A stretch of DNA of 64,000 nt, taken from NCBI GenBank assembly GCA_025667525.1, contig CM046876.1, positions 28,731,224 through 28,795,223 on the forward strand, given 5' to 3'. The translations under genes were made by a program, and so were the position numbers. This DNA comes from Glebionis coronaria (Eukaryota; Streptophyta; Magnoliopsida; Asterales; Asteraceae). This document shows positions 45,601-55,952 of this stretch, piece after piece. The notes under the pieces are model-generated. The model worked only from the letters and a program-made list of their open reading frames with translations. It searched no databases and was not told the DNA's origin. Every line of letters starts with the position of its first letter. The first letter of the stretch is position 1.

Positions 45601-46205
45601 AGGGTGCTGGATGATACCAACGTGGGCGTAATATTGAAAGCAGATGGGTGCTAAATGATACCAACGTGGATCTATATGTGCGTTTGAAGCTTTGTCGTTG
45701 ATTCTCATTAACACTTGCTACCAAACTATTGAAGTTTGAGATGAAGCTCAACTTATCAAGAAAGATCGATAATGATGAGACAATTACTAACGACGCACAA
45801 CCGTCACTATCATTGTAAATGAGGCAAGCGTACCAGCTTTTCAAGAATAAGCTAATCCCAAAATTCAAACAAACACTCCCAATAGTAGAAAGAATGCACA
45901 AATAATAATTTATCTCTAACCCGTCTATTTATGAGATCATGATTAAAGAAGTAGAAGTCGTAAGTATAAAATGGACATCAACTCGCCATGGCTGCAAACA
46001 CATTCTCCTGATGCCCCGCCAAGATACAGGTCGATTTGATCGATAGTGACGAGACAATTACCAACAAAGCACAACCCGTGACTATCATTGTAAATGAGGC
46101 AAGCGTATCAGCTTTTCGAGAATAAGCTAATCTCAAAATTCAACTAAACACTCCCAACAGTAGAAAAATGGGCAAATAATTGTAACCCATTTATTATGAG
46201 ATCAC
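45601..46205. repeat. Nested local duplications (about 45 bp and about 270 bp)
   Basis: GGGTGCTGGATGATACCAAC near 45602 recurs as GGGTGCTAAATGATACCAAC near 45645. A longer unit, from GATCGATAATGATGAGACAA near 45763 to GAGATCATG near 45935, recurs at 46034-46203 with about 85-90% identity. It includes ATCATTGTAAATGAGGCAAG in both copies. No protein is implied. Confidence 0.7.
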
Positions 46206-46483
46206 GGCCGTGACTATCGTCGCTCGGTATCAAGAGCGGCAACGAAAGACACGGCCGCCACTGACGGTGCCCGCCATCAGCAACGGTTGCATCATAGGTG
46301 GCTCAACAAAGAAATAAAAAAAACTTTGAAAAAAATAGGAAGGCAATAACATATACCTTTGTTATGAAAGAAGCCACGTTGGATTAAAAACAATCCCAAT
46401 AAGTTTTAGGTTTTCAACCGTCCTCAAAACCCAACAAAATCAAGAACAACTCCAATAGGTTTCAGCTGTTCTTAAAACCCAAT

Positions 46484-46665
46484 TAGTCGCTACTAAGATG
46501 AGAGAGGCACAGATCATATCCCCAATCAATCGCTAGTAAGATGAGAGAAGCATAGATCAGATCGAGAGAGATCAAATTAGATCCATGGATTTGATCGCTA
46601 GTGAGATGAGAGAAGCACATATCAGATCGGCAAAGATCAAATTAGATCCATGGATTTAGATTGGT
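46484..46665. repeat. Three partial tandem copies of TCGCTAGTAAGATGAGAGAA
   Basis: Copies start near 46484, 46530 and 46598. The last two also share ATCAAATTAGATCCATGGAT with a period of about 68 bases. Confidence 0.65.
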
Positions 46666-47053
46666 GGGAAGAAACGCACACATGTAGTTTGTGTGTGTTT
46701 TGTTTTTTAATTTTAGATCAATTATATGAGAGAAAGCTCGAGAAAGATATATTTGTTTTTTTATTTTTAGATACGGTGTGAGAGAAGGAGATGAGATACA
46801 CATTTATTTAATCAGTTTGCGAGAGGTTTCACTGTTTCTAGGGGAACGTGATTCCCCTCTATTATTAATAGATTAGTTTTAATTTTAACTCAAATCTATG
46901 ATACTACAGTATTTTAACGAGTTTTAAGCTGATATTCCTAAAAATTATTGTATTCAACAAAACTTTTAACAGTTTAAATAACCTTTGATTAGTTGAACAA
47001 ATTATACAAAATTTACTGGTTAAGTTTTGTCAAAAAAAAAGTAAGACGATCTT
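46666..47053. other. Intergenic with a short perfect hairpin
   Basis: AGGGGAA (46840-46846), a 5-base loop, then TTCCCCT (46852-46858) form a perfect 7-bp stem followed by CTATTATTAATAG. Otherwise no feature is seen. Confidence 0.4.
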
Positions 47054-47072
47054 AACATCTTATATGGATAAA

Positions 47073-47279
47073 CCAAAGGCCTTCTGATCTAGCGGTATGG
47101 AGGTTTTCCCCTCTAGATAAGGTCTCAAGTTCGAGTCTTGCCTAGGGCGATAGGGGTTTCCTCTTGCGTGTGTAAAGGGAAGGGTGCCATTGCCTTTTGG
47201 GCTGGATCCAACCTGGTTGTGTAGGCTCGCTACGCCTTCTGGGCTAGAGGCCATGTACGCACAATTTCCGTTCAAAAAA
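47073..47279 (+). mobile_element. 207-bp tRNA-derived SINE with 19-bp target duplication
   Basis: The body has a 5' tRNA-like head with an A-box-like TGATCTAGCGGTA and a B-box AGTTCGAGTCT (47128-47138). A GC-rich body and a terminal A-run follow. It is flanked on both sides by the identical 19-mer AACATCTTATATGGATAAA (47054-47072 and 47280-47298), the hallmark of LINE-mediated insertion. The perfect duplication implies a relatively recent event. It resembles the Au-like SINE group of plants; the family name is inference. Confidence 0.9.
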
Positions 47280-47298
47280 AACATCTTATATGGATAAA

Positions 47299-48079
47299 GA
47301 TCTTTTAAATTTACAAGTTAAGTTTTTACAAAAAAAAAGTAAATCAAGTTCATAACAGTCGTGGTGGTTTGTATTTAGAAAAGGGATAAGCCGACGATAT
47401 GCTTTATTTAATAAGGGATCGGATAAGTGCGAATTTGAATATCACGGGCCATTACTTCGGACGAACAATTAAGAAACTCTACGGGGTATCTCGGCTATAT
47501 GAAAAACGACATTAATCTCATAACAGGTATCTTATAAACCATAATAATTATCGATTATCACAAACATGTCTTCTTGCTCTCACGCTTGGAGTATAATTGT
47601 GGGGTATGTCCCACGATAAGATTAACGGTGCTCGTTATCTTGCGCATGGCTTTTCATATTCACTTAGTACAAAGATTTGAGCCATGTAAACCCGAATAGT
47701 CATCTATTCGGGCCACTAGAGACCCAACCGAACTTTTGTATTAACATCTACACTTTTGAATCTTGTTCACCTAATGTTAGGCTAGTCGCAGTGGACACGG
47801 TCTCCATTCAATCTCGTTCGGTCCCTTTGATGCGGGAAATAAGTAGTCAGACGTATAGACACTAAATAGATCAAGAAGACGATCAAGTAAATTTTTTATT
47901 TTGTATGTGTATAATTGATATAATTTATTTTGTTGAGATATTTTTTAGTATAACTTCTTATTATACAGACAAATTATCTGTAAATCATCGGAAAAAAAAA
48001 TAACAAAAAAAAATATAGATCGTTGATTGATCTGATAAGGCTCACTACATCAGTACATCTTCTCAAATAAACAACATAC
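47299..48079. other. Intergenic with a small hairpin
   Basis: CCCGAATAG, a 4-base loop and CTATTCGGG (47691-47712) form a perfect 9-bp stem. No gene is seen. Confidence 0.4.
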
Positions 48080-48082
48080 TTA

Positions 48083-49811
48083 GAGCAAAGGGTATCACAA
48101 CATGGTTTCTCCTTTTCACTTTGACCTCCAGCTGCCACATCAGCGTCACATCATCACAAAACAACTAAAAAATTACCCCTTCACTCACAACACACCAACT
48201 CCTCTTCACTTTGGCCCCCCACCACTATTTTTTTTCTTTTTTCATTTTCACACAAATTAAAATTCATTTCATTCAAAATAAAAACTACAAATACGAAAAT
48301 TCAAATTACAAATATGGAAATTAAAAATGCGATACGAAAAAAAATTACGAAAATTTAAAAACACAATAATAAAACTAAACTGCTAATTTTGGGGAGCATA
48401 TCGAGCCATGATTGCCTCTTGTTGTAGACGCATGACCGTTATCTTTGGTTTCGGCATTGCGTCGGCATCAAGTTTGAGAATTTGCATATCGGCTAACTTA
48501 GTTTAGGCATCATACGGTTGTTGAAAGCATTTTACCCGAGAGCATTTTTTGATGCATTGCAGTTTCCAGTACTTCCTTTGACGAAGACCCGGACGATGTT
48601 CCTCCAGTGCTCTCAGTTGTCTCGGATCTTGACTTTTTGGCGGGTCGAGCTTTTCCCGGAGGTCTAGGACGTTCACCAAATACTTCCGTATGATCATCCG
48701 CAGCAACAATTTCTGCCCCGACCCATTTTGGGTGAAGTATGATGAGCCTCTACGCGTGAGCGTAAGTAAATTTTATTCCTTTATATGCCGAAGCAAATTC
48801 ATCCTTTGCGGCTTCAAAAATATCTTCATCATTCCACCCGCTCTTACAATTAATTCATTTGTAAATCGCATGAAAAATCGAGATGCATCCGACCCTATTT
48901 TCCAGAAATCATGTTCTTTGTACGTTGCATCCCGGTTGTTTGCTCGTTGAAATCTCGAAGAATCTACCTCGAAAAACAATCAAGATTTTGATCGTTGCCA
49001 ATTTTGGCGTTTTTTGAAACACCACACCAACATTTCGCCAATAGCATCTCCTCGGTTTGCGTCCAACGTACCGGTGCCTGACTCGAAGCTTCCACAAATT
49101 CTATGTCATCATCATCTGCATCCAGATCAACAACATTTGATTTTTTGGCTTTGTTTTTTCTGCGATTGCTTTTTCTGGCTGGTGATCGTGACTTTGGAAC
49201 TTTGAATTGGGTTTCTGGCACTTGTTGTTGTTCACTGGGATAAAATTGGCTGTTAAATGAGCGTTGCGAAATAAGATTTGTTGTTGGTTATAAATCTGTT
49301 CCGGTGTCAATTGGAGGAAATAGTTTTGAGTAAATGGAGGAAATGGGTATTGGGAGCCGGATGGAACCTGAGAAGACGATGATATTGAGTTTTGTGACGA
49401 TGGCGTCGAGGGGTTTGACGGGGTGTCAAGGTGTTGCTTGTGTTGAGAAGCCTGGTCAAATTGAGATGTGGGTATTGATTATTTGGGATGTTAGACATTT
49501 TTTTGTTGTGTTGGAGAGAATAGAAATAATAATGTGTGTTAAAATTGTTAAATGAAGATTATATATATAAAGGTTATTAAAAAAAATTAAATCAAACGGT
49601 AACTTTCCACTAACCAACGCCTAGTTTTTTAAAATCCAAACGACTACTTCTTCCACTATCCTCGTCGAAGCGTTGCCGGTTAACCAACAAGTGCTCGGCG
49701 AAATGAAGAGAAGAGGGGGGAAAGGGCGGTGTAGCGACGAAAACCGGCGAGAGTCGACGAACGTACCACATGAGCACAACAAAACTGGCTTCATCATGAT
49801 ACCTTTTACTC
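48083..49811 (-). mobile_element. PIF/Harbinger-like element carrying a decayed Myb-like ORF
   Basis: The left end GAGCAAAGGGTATCAC pairs with the complement of the right end, GAGTAAAAGGTATCAT (12-13 of 16). The left flank is TTA (48080-48082) and the right flank TCA (49812-49814), compatible with a mutated TWA-type 3-bp duplication. Inside lies a minus-strand Myb/SANT-like ORF of the kind that accompanies PIF/Harbinger transposases. No DDE nuclease ORF was found, so this copy is non-autonomous. Confidence 0.6.
48500..49498 (-). pseudogene. Harbinger-associated Myb/SANT-like protein, broken
   Basis: The minus-strand segment 49221-48964 encodes a basic Lys/Arg/Ser stretch, an acidic DLDADDDDIEFVE stretch, and then the start of a trihelix/Myb-like DNA-binding domain, RWTQTEEMLLAKCWCGVSKN. 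After a frameshift near 48964, further pieces follow in other frames. They include a helix with AWRLIILHPKW near 48740-48770 and a Lys/Ser/Thr-rich tail with KKSRSETTESTGGTSSG. This order (Myb-like domain, 'HPKW' helix, Ser-rich tail) is the usual architecture of these proteins, which are often mislabelled 'glutathione S-transferase T3-like' in Asteraceae. In active PIF/Harbinger systems the Myb-like partner binds the terminal repeats and carries the nuclease into the nucleus. Multiple frameshifts make this copy non-functional. Confidence 0.65.
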
Positions 49812-49854
49812 TCATATACAACATGCAATAACACAGTGACATACATCATACATG

Positions 49855-49995
49855 CACTCACAACAATATACACTCGCATCACAAAATACCTTATATTCGT
49901 ATTGAAATTAACAATATACACTCACATCACAAAATAAAATTAATAATATACACTCACATAACAAAATACATTATATTCGTATCGAAATCAAAGTT
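49855..49995. repeat. Tandem repeats of AATATACACTCACATCACAAAATA
   Basis: Three copies of this core lie near 49862, 49912 and 49945. Two of them are followed by TTATATTCGTATYGAAAT. Non-coding. Confidence 0.65.
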
Positions 49996-50099
49996 TTAAA
50001 TAGTGTGAGACGTGGCGTTACGGTATGGTTAAGGTTTACGTTTTTTACGAGTCATGGCAAATCATGGTAATTTTAAAGCGGAATTAAAGTGATATAAAA

Positions 50100-50160
50100 T
50101 ATAAATATATATATATATAAACTTATATATTTATATCATATTATAAATATATAAAGTTAA
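50100..50160. repeat. AT dinucleotide-rich microsatellite
   Basis: ATATATATATATATA-type run, followed by related AT-rich words. Confidence 0.7.
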
Positions 50161-50262
50161 AAAAGTGTTATACACAAAGAATAGAGTTAAGAAATAATTT
50201 TTGAACGAAATTATTTTAATTTTTATATAAAAATATGATTTTTATTGAAATTTAATTAAAAA

Positions 50263-50760
50263 AGGGAAAATTATGAAAAGAGTCCATTGCCCAATATGCT
50301 CTTCCCGAAAAACACCTTAAATTTTCTCTTTCTAGAAATGGTCTAATGTATTTTCGAATCTGGGCAACTTTTGCAGAAATGGACAAGTGGCAAATACTAT
50401 CAGCAATGGTCGGGTATAAATACGCCATGTACTTAAGGGCAACAAGATGAATTAGGGCAATTGGAATTTTGGGCAACAGGTTTATTAGTCATTTCATATC
50501 TGCAAATAAGTACACCATACTTTTGGGCAACACCTAAATTTTGGCAGCCCAAAGATTTTATTCGAGCAACAACTAAAAATTTCCCCCCATTTCATCTCTC
50601 ATTTGGGCCTTCTTCAAACCCAAAAAAAAAACACTTTTCTCTCATCTTATCCCGCGTTCCTTCTTCTTCCTCTGTTTCTTATCCGGCGCAGGCGAATACC
50701 AAATAAAGGAAAGCTCAAAGTAATTGAACATCAAAATCGAAGAATGATCTTTATAATGGT
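50263..50760 (+). promoter_or_regulatory. Upstream region of the Ulp1-like gene with clustered GGGCAA words
   Basis: GGGCAA or its complement occurs near 50289, 50369, 50437, 50455, 50471 and 50515, each in a different context. A related cluster lies near 62350-62385 at the other side of the gene block. The interval then becomes pyrimidine-rich (CTTTTCTCTCATC...CTTCTTCTTCCTC, about 50632-50675), as in many plant 5' leaders. I could not define a terminal inverted repeat. Confidence 0.35.
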
Positions 50761-53700
50761 AATCACTATGTAATTTCTATTGTTTATCTATTACCATTGA
50801 TCAATTTTGTCACAGTAACTAAATTTAAAATCCGTTATACTGAAATTGTAATTAAATCGTGTATTTGTAAAAGAACAATTTGTTTTGGCTAATTTAATTA
50901 ATTGAAAACACTATTCACTTATTTAATCTCGGTATTTTTACAACTATGTTTTCTTGTTTGATTTGTTAACGAATTTATAATATTGGGGAACATTAAACAA
51001 GTACGGTATAACATGCAATGAGTTTTTATAGGAAACTTTTTCGAAGCTCATCATTAGGAGTAAGTTGAACTATTTGTTTTTTGTTAAACAAAAGTTAAAT
51101 GCAAAGCGGAGATTATTGTTTAGGAATACTTGTTTTGGAAGTTGGTTAGATTTACGATTGTATGATCATGAACCACATTTGATTGAGTATATGTTGAGAA
51201 AACAACATCGAGTTGATGATTCACATTACGATATGCCCCTTATATATTATATGGATGGTCACACTTTGCATTTTGGTCGCCGAGAATTTGCTCTTATTAC
51301 TGGTTTGAGATTTGGGAACGTTAGTTTTTGCTTGTATAATTCTGGTCAACTAGATTTTTGTAATACAATATTTCCTGAGAAGCTAGGCGTAGGTGTAACA
51401 ATTTTAGGTGTAATCGGCGTTATGGAGGATGAAGAAAGGTTTTCCAAACTATGTGATCTGGATGCTGTACGCCTTTGCCTTTTGTTAGTTTTAGAGGTAA
51501 TTTTTATGGGTAGGTTGTTGTATTAAGAAGTAGACGATAGGTTGTTTAGATTGGTGGAAAACATTGATAGTTGGAATGCCTTTCCTTGGGGTGAGCACAT
51601 ATGGGCAAATTTGTATAAAGATCTTAAGGATGTGATAGAAAATAACTGTGATGCGCAACTTATACTTATGGAGAAAAACCCTAGTTATGTCCCCACATAT
51701 AACTTAAAAAGTTTTGTGTTTGCGTTTCAGGTAAATGTTTTTGCTCTTAATTGTAATTATAGTTATAAACCGACACAAGTTAGCGTTTTATGATGTAATT
51801 GTTTGGTTTTCTAGATATTGATAATAGAGTTGTTTGAAAGCTGCAACGGTTGGTGGATTAAAGAACCAAATGTTATACCAAGAGCAGTTTGTTGGTCGCG
51901 AGTATCTATCTTTAAGAGATCTAGTATTCCTTATGTTTTTGGCAAGGTAATTTTGATAGGTTGTTTCAAACTATTGGAGATATTTTGACGAGTAATGAAG
52001 TTTAAAAATCTCTATTTTTAGGCTGGTAATACAACTATTGATATTAGGCCCACATTAGATGAGTACGGTTCATCCGTTTGGAAAGATAACAATGTTTTTT
52101 TAAAGAATATATCCCCACAACTCCGGTTATTCGATATGATAATCTTTTTCAGACATATCTTTCTAAGTTGGAATCTGCACACAAAGAAACATCCAAGAAC
52201 CCTGCTCTGAAACTCATAACAAGTGTTTCGAACTCTGGAGGCAGTTGTAAGAAACATACTATAAGAGATCGAGTTATTTTAGAATTAAATGCCCGTGTGC
52301 TAAAGTTAGAGACAATCATTAAGGTAATTGTTTTTTTATTAGGCATATGTTTTCGTTTCGTTATATATTTTGTAACTATTACATAATAGTTAACAAGTTA
52401 AATTTCAGGTGCTTTGTCGTGAGAGGCACATTGATGTAATGGCAAGTTGAACCCTTATTTTAATAATTTCATTTTGAAAATATAGTGTAACTATATGTAA
52501 CTACTATATAAGAGAGTTTCCCATGCATTGATTGTTCTTCCAGTATCTGCAAAATTTTTTGTGATTCAATACACACTATTTTCCAAAACTTGATGAAACA
52601 GACATTTTCGATGACGATGTTTCAAATGTAAGCATTTTATAAACTTTAGGTTCGGTAATTTTCAGTTTTTCTGTACATAGTTAATATAAGTTATTAATTT
52701 GAATGCAAGGATTATATTCGTGAAGTAGAATTGAGATTGGCATTGGAAGATGAAGATAGGTTATTGTTGGAACTAGAGAAAAACATGGAAGAGGAGAAGA
52801 GGTATCGGGAGGAAGAGGCAATAAGGCTGAAGCTCGAAGAAGAGAAAATGTTGCAGGAGGCAGAAAATAAGAAAAGAAAGCGGATAGAGTTTTTCAAAAC
52901 AAGTCATGCACCAAAAACTAGGGGAAAACTGTCATACACCACGAGGACAGAAACCAATGATGTAACTGTAAAGTCAAAAACGATAGTTAAGTGGGTCAAG
53001 ATTCAAAAATCCCAACATAAAAATAATGATCCAACTATGGCTTATTTGCTTAGCAGAGTAAAACCGTGGGTTGAGGTATAATGTATACACAAATAACATA
53101 TTTTCAATTTGTTATATCTATTTTACATTGTCTTTGAATGGATGAAACTTTTTATTGTAGGAAACTTCTCGACGTAGTAGGTCTATGGACACAGTGTGGT
53201 GTACAGATGATATTAAGCGATTTATTACTCAAGGAGTAAATATTAGAAGTAAATTTCCATGGAGCAATGAATACACTATAGATATCAAATTTTGGCGAGC
53301 CATTGTTTGCTTAGACCGTAGTCGTCTTGGTTGGCTAACTGAAGAGGTATGTCTTTAAAGCATGCACTGGTTTATTTGCATACGGTATTGGTATTTACTT
53401 GAGGATGTTCTTTTAACAGCACATAGACTTGTGGGTCGACTATTTGTGGCACATTAGACCTAAGAAAGCAAATTGGGCCATCGTTAGTTGCTACTTTGTT
53501 CAGCTTCTACTCTAGAATGGCATCCCCATGTTTTATGCTAATGGTCAATGTTATTGTATACCGTGGACTGATGTTGAACAGGTAATAGTTACATACTCCA
53601 TTAAATAATTCGATATCCGTTATGTTATAAAAGTTGTTGATACACAGTCTATTTAATCCGTTTTAGGTATATATACCAATCAACGAAACACAACAACATT

Positions 53701-54182
53701 GGTGTGTTGGCCAGTTTAGTATCCGCTCTGGGTTAGTTACTTTTTACGACTCGGGATGCACTTATGATTATGATTTTCGGCCTTGGTATGTCCGTGTCCG
53801 CGAGTGCTTATAGGTAAACAAAAATTCTGTTTATATTCATCCAATCATTATATTTAAAGTTTGAAAGTATAGTGCTCTGTTTTGACATTAGTTTCATACT
53901 AACCCAACCCATACTTTTTTTTGTATAATCATTAGTTATAATAAACATACATTTAGTTACAATGTAACTAGATAGAACTAAACATTGGGTTAATAAATTG
54001 GAGTAAAAAATTCAAGTGGCTGAAATAACTTTGACTAGTTTCTTACCCTGTTAGCATTATGGCATCCTTTCTAATCACATTAATTGTGGTTGTCTTATGT
54101 CTGCAACTCTATAATGGCCTCTTGAAGCTTAATCAACACTCTTGCCCTTTGGAGTTAAAATATTATATTCAAAATTTTGGCC

Positions 54183-54190
54183 TATAAATA
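54183..54190 (+). promoter_or_regulatory. TATA box of the nested 114-aa gene
   Basis: TATAAATA lies 95 bases before the ATG at 54278. The intervening leader is AC/CT-rich (CACAATCCATCTACACACAC), typical of plant 5' UTRs. This supports an independent transcript inside the putative intron of the Ulp1-like gene. Confidence 0.6.
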
Positions 54191-54277
54191 AGTTATCCCA
54201 TACTCTAATTTCATATCACCACTAGTTTTCCATCACAATCCATCTACACACACACTTCCTTACTTCAATCCACAACA

Positions 54278-54622
54278 ATGTCTCGACTAAACCAGTTGGC
54301 TGTCGATGCTAACTCCCTATTTTTAAAAGACATGATGATCAAGCTATTTGAAATGGATAATGAAAAGGACTTTAACCTTATTAGTGACACTTATGAGATG
54401 TGCAATGCTCTGAATGCCCGTTCTAAGGTTAGGCGTGAGCAGCTGTTGGAGTTGCAAATGCTTGATCCACGAATTATCCTTCTATCTGATTCAATCAAAG
54501 TTCTTGCTGACTTTCAGAATGAGGAACTCGAGAAAGAAAGGCAGCTGATGAAGCTAGTTCTTGAAACCCAAATCATGGTTCTGAAAAAAATTTCCTTCAT
54601 TGCTCACTTGTACCACCAGTGA
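54278..54622 (+). CDS. Intact 114-aa helical protein nested in the Ulp1-like gene, unknown
   Basis: The start ATG at 54278 has a CACAACAATG context and a TATA box 95 bases upstream. The protein (MSRLNQLAVDANSLFLKDMM to the end at FIAHLYHQ) is predicted by eye to be almost entirely alpha-helical. Hydrophobic residues recur at helical spacing and it is rich in Leu, Glu, Met and Lys, with no signal peptide or transmembrane segment. It contains a central R-R-E-Q-L-L-E-L-Q-M-L-D-P-R helix and a Glu/Lys-rich helix near residues 85-105. I do not recognise a domain. It lies on the same strand, between the Ulp1 exon ending at 53813 and the exon beginning at 54926, that is, inside what should be a single intron. 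Its frame is clean while the host gene is broken, which suggests a separate and more recent or still selected gene. Confidence 0.55.
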   Translation: MSRLNQLAVDANSLFLKDMMIKLFEMDNEKDFNLISDTYEMCNALNARSKVRREQLLELQMLDPRIILLSDSIKVLADFQNEELEKERQLMKLVLETQIMVLKKISFIAHLYHQ

Positions 54623-55179
54623 TGCATTTGTAAACGGTATCTCTTGGTGCTCACTACAATCTTATATCAAAACCAGTTTAATGTCTTTTGGTAACTAGAT
54701 TATGGAAGGGTGGTTTAGCTTTTGGTTCTTAGCATTTTCTCTACCTGAACACCCTGTTTAACATTTGGTCTGTCGAGTCTTATGTTTGTTAGTCTTGTTA
54801 GAATGTGAATGTAATCGTTGCGTTTATGTTAGAATGTGAATGGAATCGTCCCTTTTGTGTTAATGGAATCTGGTTAGTGTTAAACATAAATCTTATTTTC
54901 TTATATCTTTTTTTATTGTTACAGGTTAACCTCCCTATAGTACTAGGACGTGCCAATGTTTTTAATAAGCAAGGCATTGATTCAACCAAATACACTATAA
55001 CTTTTAAACTTGGAGAAAATGTCCCTAAACAAGGTGGTATATTTGGTGATTGTGGTGTTTGGGCTTGTATAAACTTATACCGTTTGTCACATGGTGTATC
55101 TTCGGAAGTGGATGACCCCGTTAACTTTGCTTTGGCATATCGCGAGCAGATGTTGCTGTTCTTCTTCGAACATAAATAA

Positions 55180-55952
55180 TAGTTAAGAAACATTAGTTGT
55201 AATCCTTAATCTCCCTTTATATGTTTATATCCATTTTATTTCTTGACACATTTTTGTGCTTATGATACTCGACGAGTTTAAACATTACTTATTTGAGCTA
55301 ATGATAATTTAGAGTAACACATAACAAGTGTATCCCTTATAATTACAAAGTGTATGTTTATATCCTGCCTTGGTATTTTGTTTTTGTAGGCAAATTTCCA
55401 TATTTGAATTCTTTACAGGGAGGAATTCGTTTATAAAAATATCCAGGCTTATATTTTGGTTTATAAAAATATCCAGTCGATATTTCTGATGATATGTTTA
55501 TCAGTTCATCTAAAATGATATATACAATGGACATGATTCAACAAAAAGTCATTCCATTTGATTTAACTAATGTCAAGTTCTAAGAAATCTACTAAGGGAT
55601 TCATTCAATGTTATAAATGAATACATGATGAATATAAGACAAATCAACACTTAATTGATCAATTAAGTGTTCATTCATTATGGATAACATACCTTTTACG
55701 TTCATCAGAGCTGCTGACATCGTTTATTACCAGAAAATGGTACAAAATGACGGTTTGTATTGGGCCACAATTGTAGATCAGGCCCAGTAAACAATTTAGT
55801 GTATTCAAAATCTTTCCAAAGCCCATTATGTTAACCTAAATACATATAACGTACTTTCATACAATTAAGTAAGTGATTATGGCAAGTACAATTAGATAAG
55901 GTTATTGTTTGATTACAAAATCACACGTAGTAGAACTACAGACACTACAACC
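55180..55952. other. Spacer between the Ulp1-like gene and the PB1-like ORF
   Basis: Contains the probable 3' UTR of the Ulp1-like gene, then AT-rich DNA. Two copies of TTATAAAAATATCCAG lie 32 bases apart near 55432 and 55464. No gene is seen. Confidence 0.4.

Larger units (their letters stand above)
51031..55179 (+). pseudogene. DUF1985 + Ulp1-like C48 cysteine protease gene, multi-exon, with stops
   Basis: The first recognised exon (about 51031-51730) encodes a DUF1985-type region (FRNTCFGSWLDLRLYD, then FGRREFALITGLRFGN). It has one in-frame TAA (51524-51526) and ends at FAFQ|gtaaat. Further exons lie at about 51816-51945 (WWIKEPNVIPRAVCWSRV) and 52021-52324 (frameshift in a T run near 52094-52101). 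A highly charged coiled-coil exon covers about 52710-53078. The Ulp1 domain follows in exons near 53161-53346, 53420-53580, 53668-53813 and 54926-55179. The catalytic His is in QQHWCVGQF, the Asp in FYDSG, and Gln and Cys in KQGGIFGDCGVWAC. TAG stops occur at 53513-53515 and 53811-53813. Ulp1 enzymes cleave SUMO-like modifiers; DUF1985-Ulp1 fusions are typically transposon-carried. The triad is preserved but the frame is not. The first exon is uncertain. Confidence 0.78.

Noticed and set aside
45521..45901. 126-aa minus-strand ORF
   Set aside because: It spans the tandem-duplicated non-coding sequence and changes meaning between the copies, so it is probably a chance frame.
46840..46880. Helitron 3' terminus (hairpin followed by terminal tetranucleotide)
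   Set aside because: There is a perfect hairpin, but no CTRR immediately before a T at the expected distance, and no matching TC start was found.
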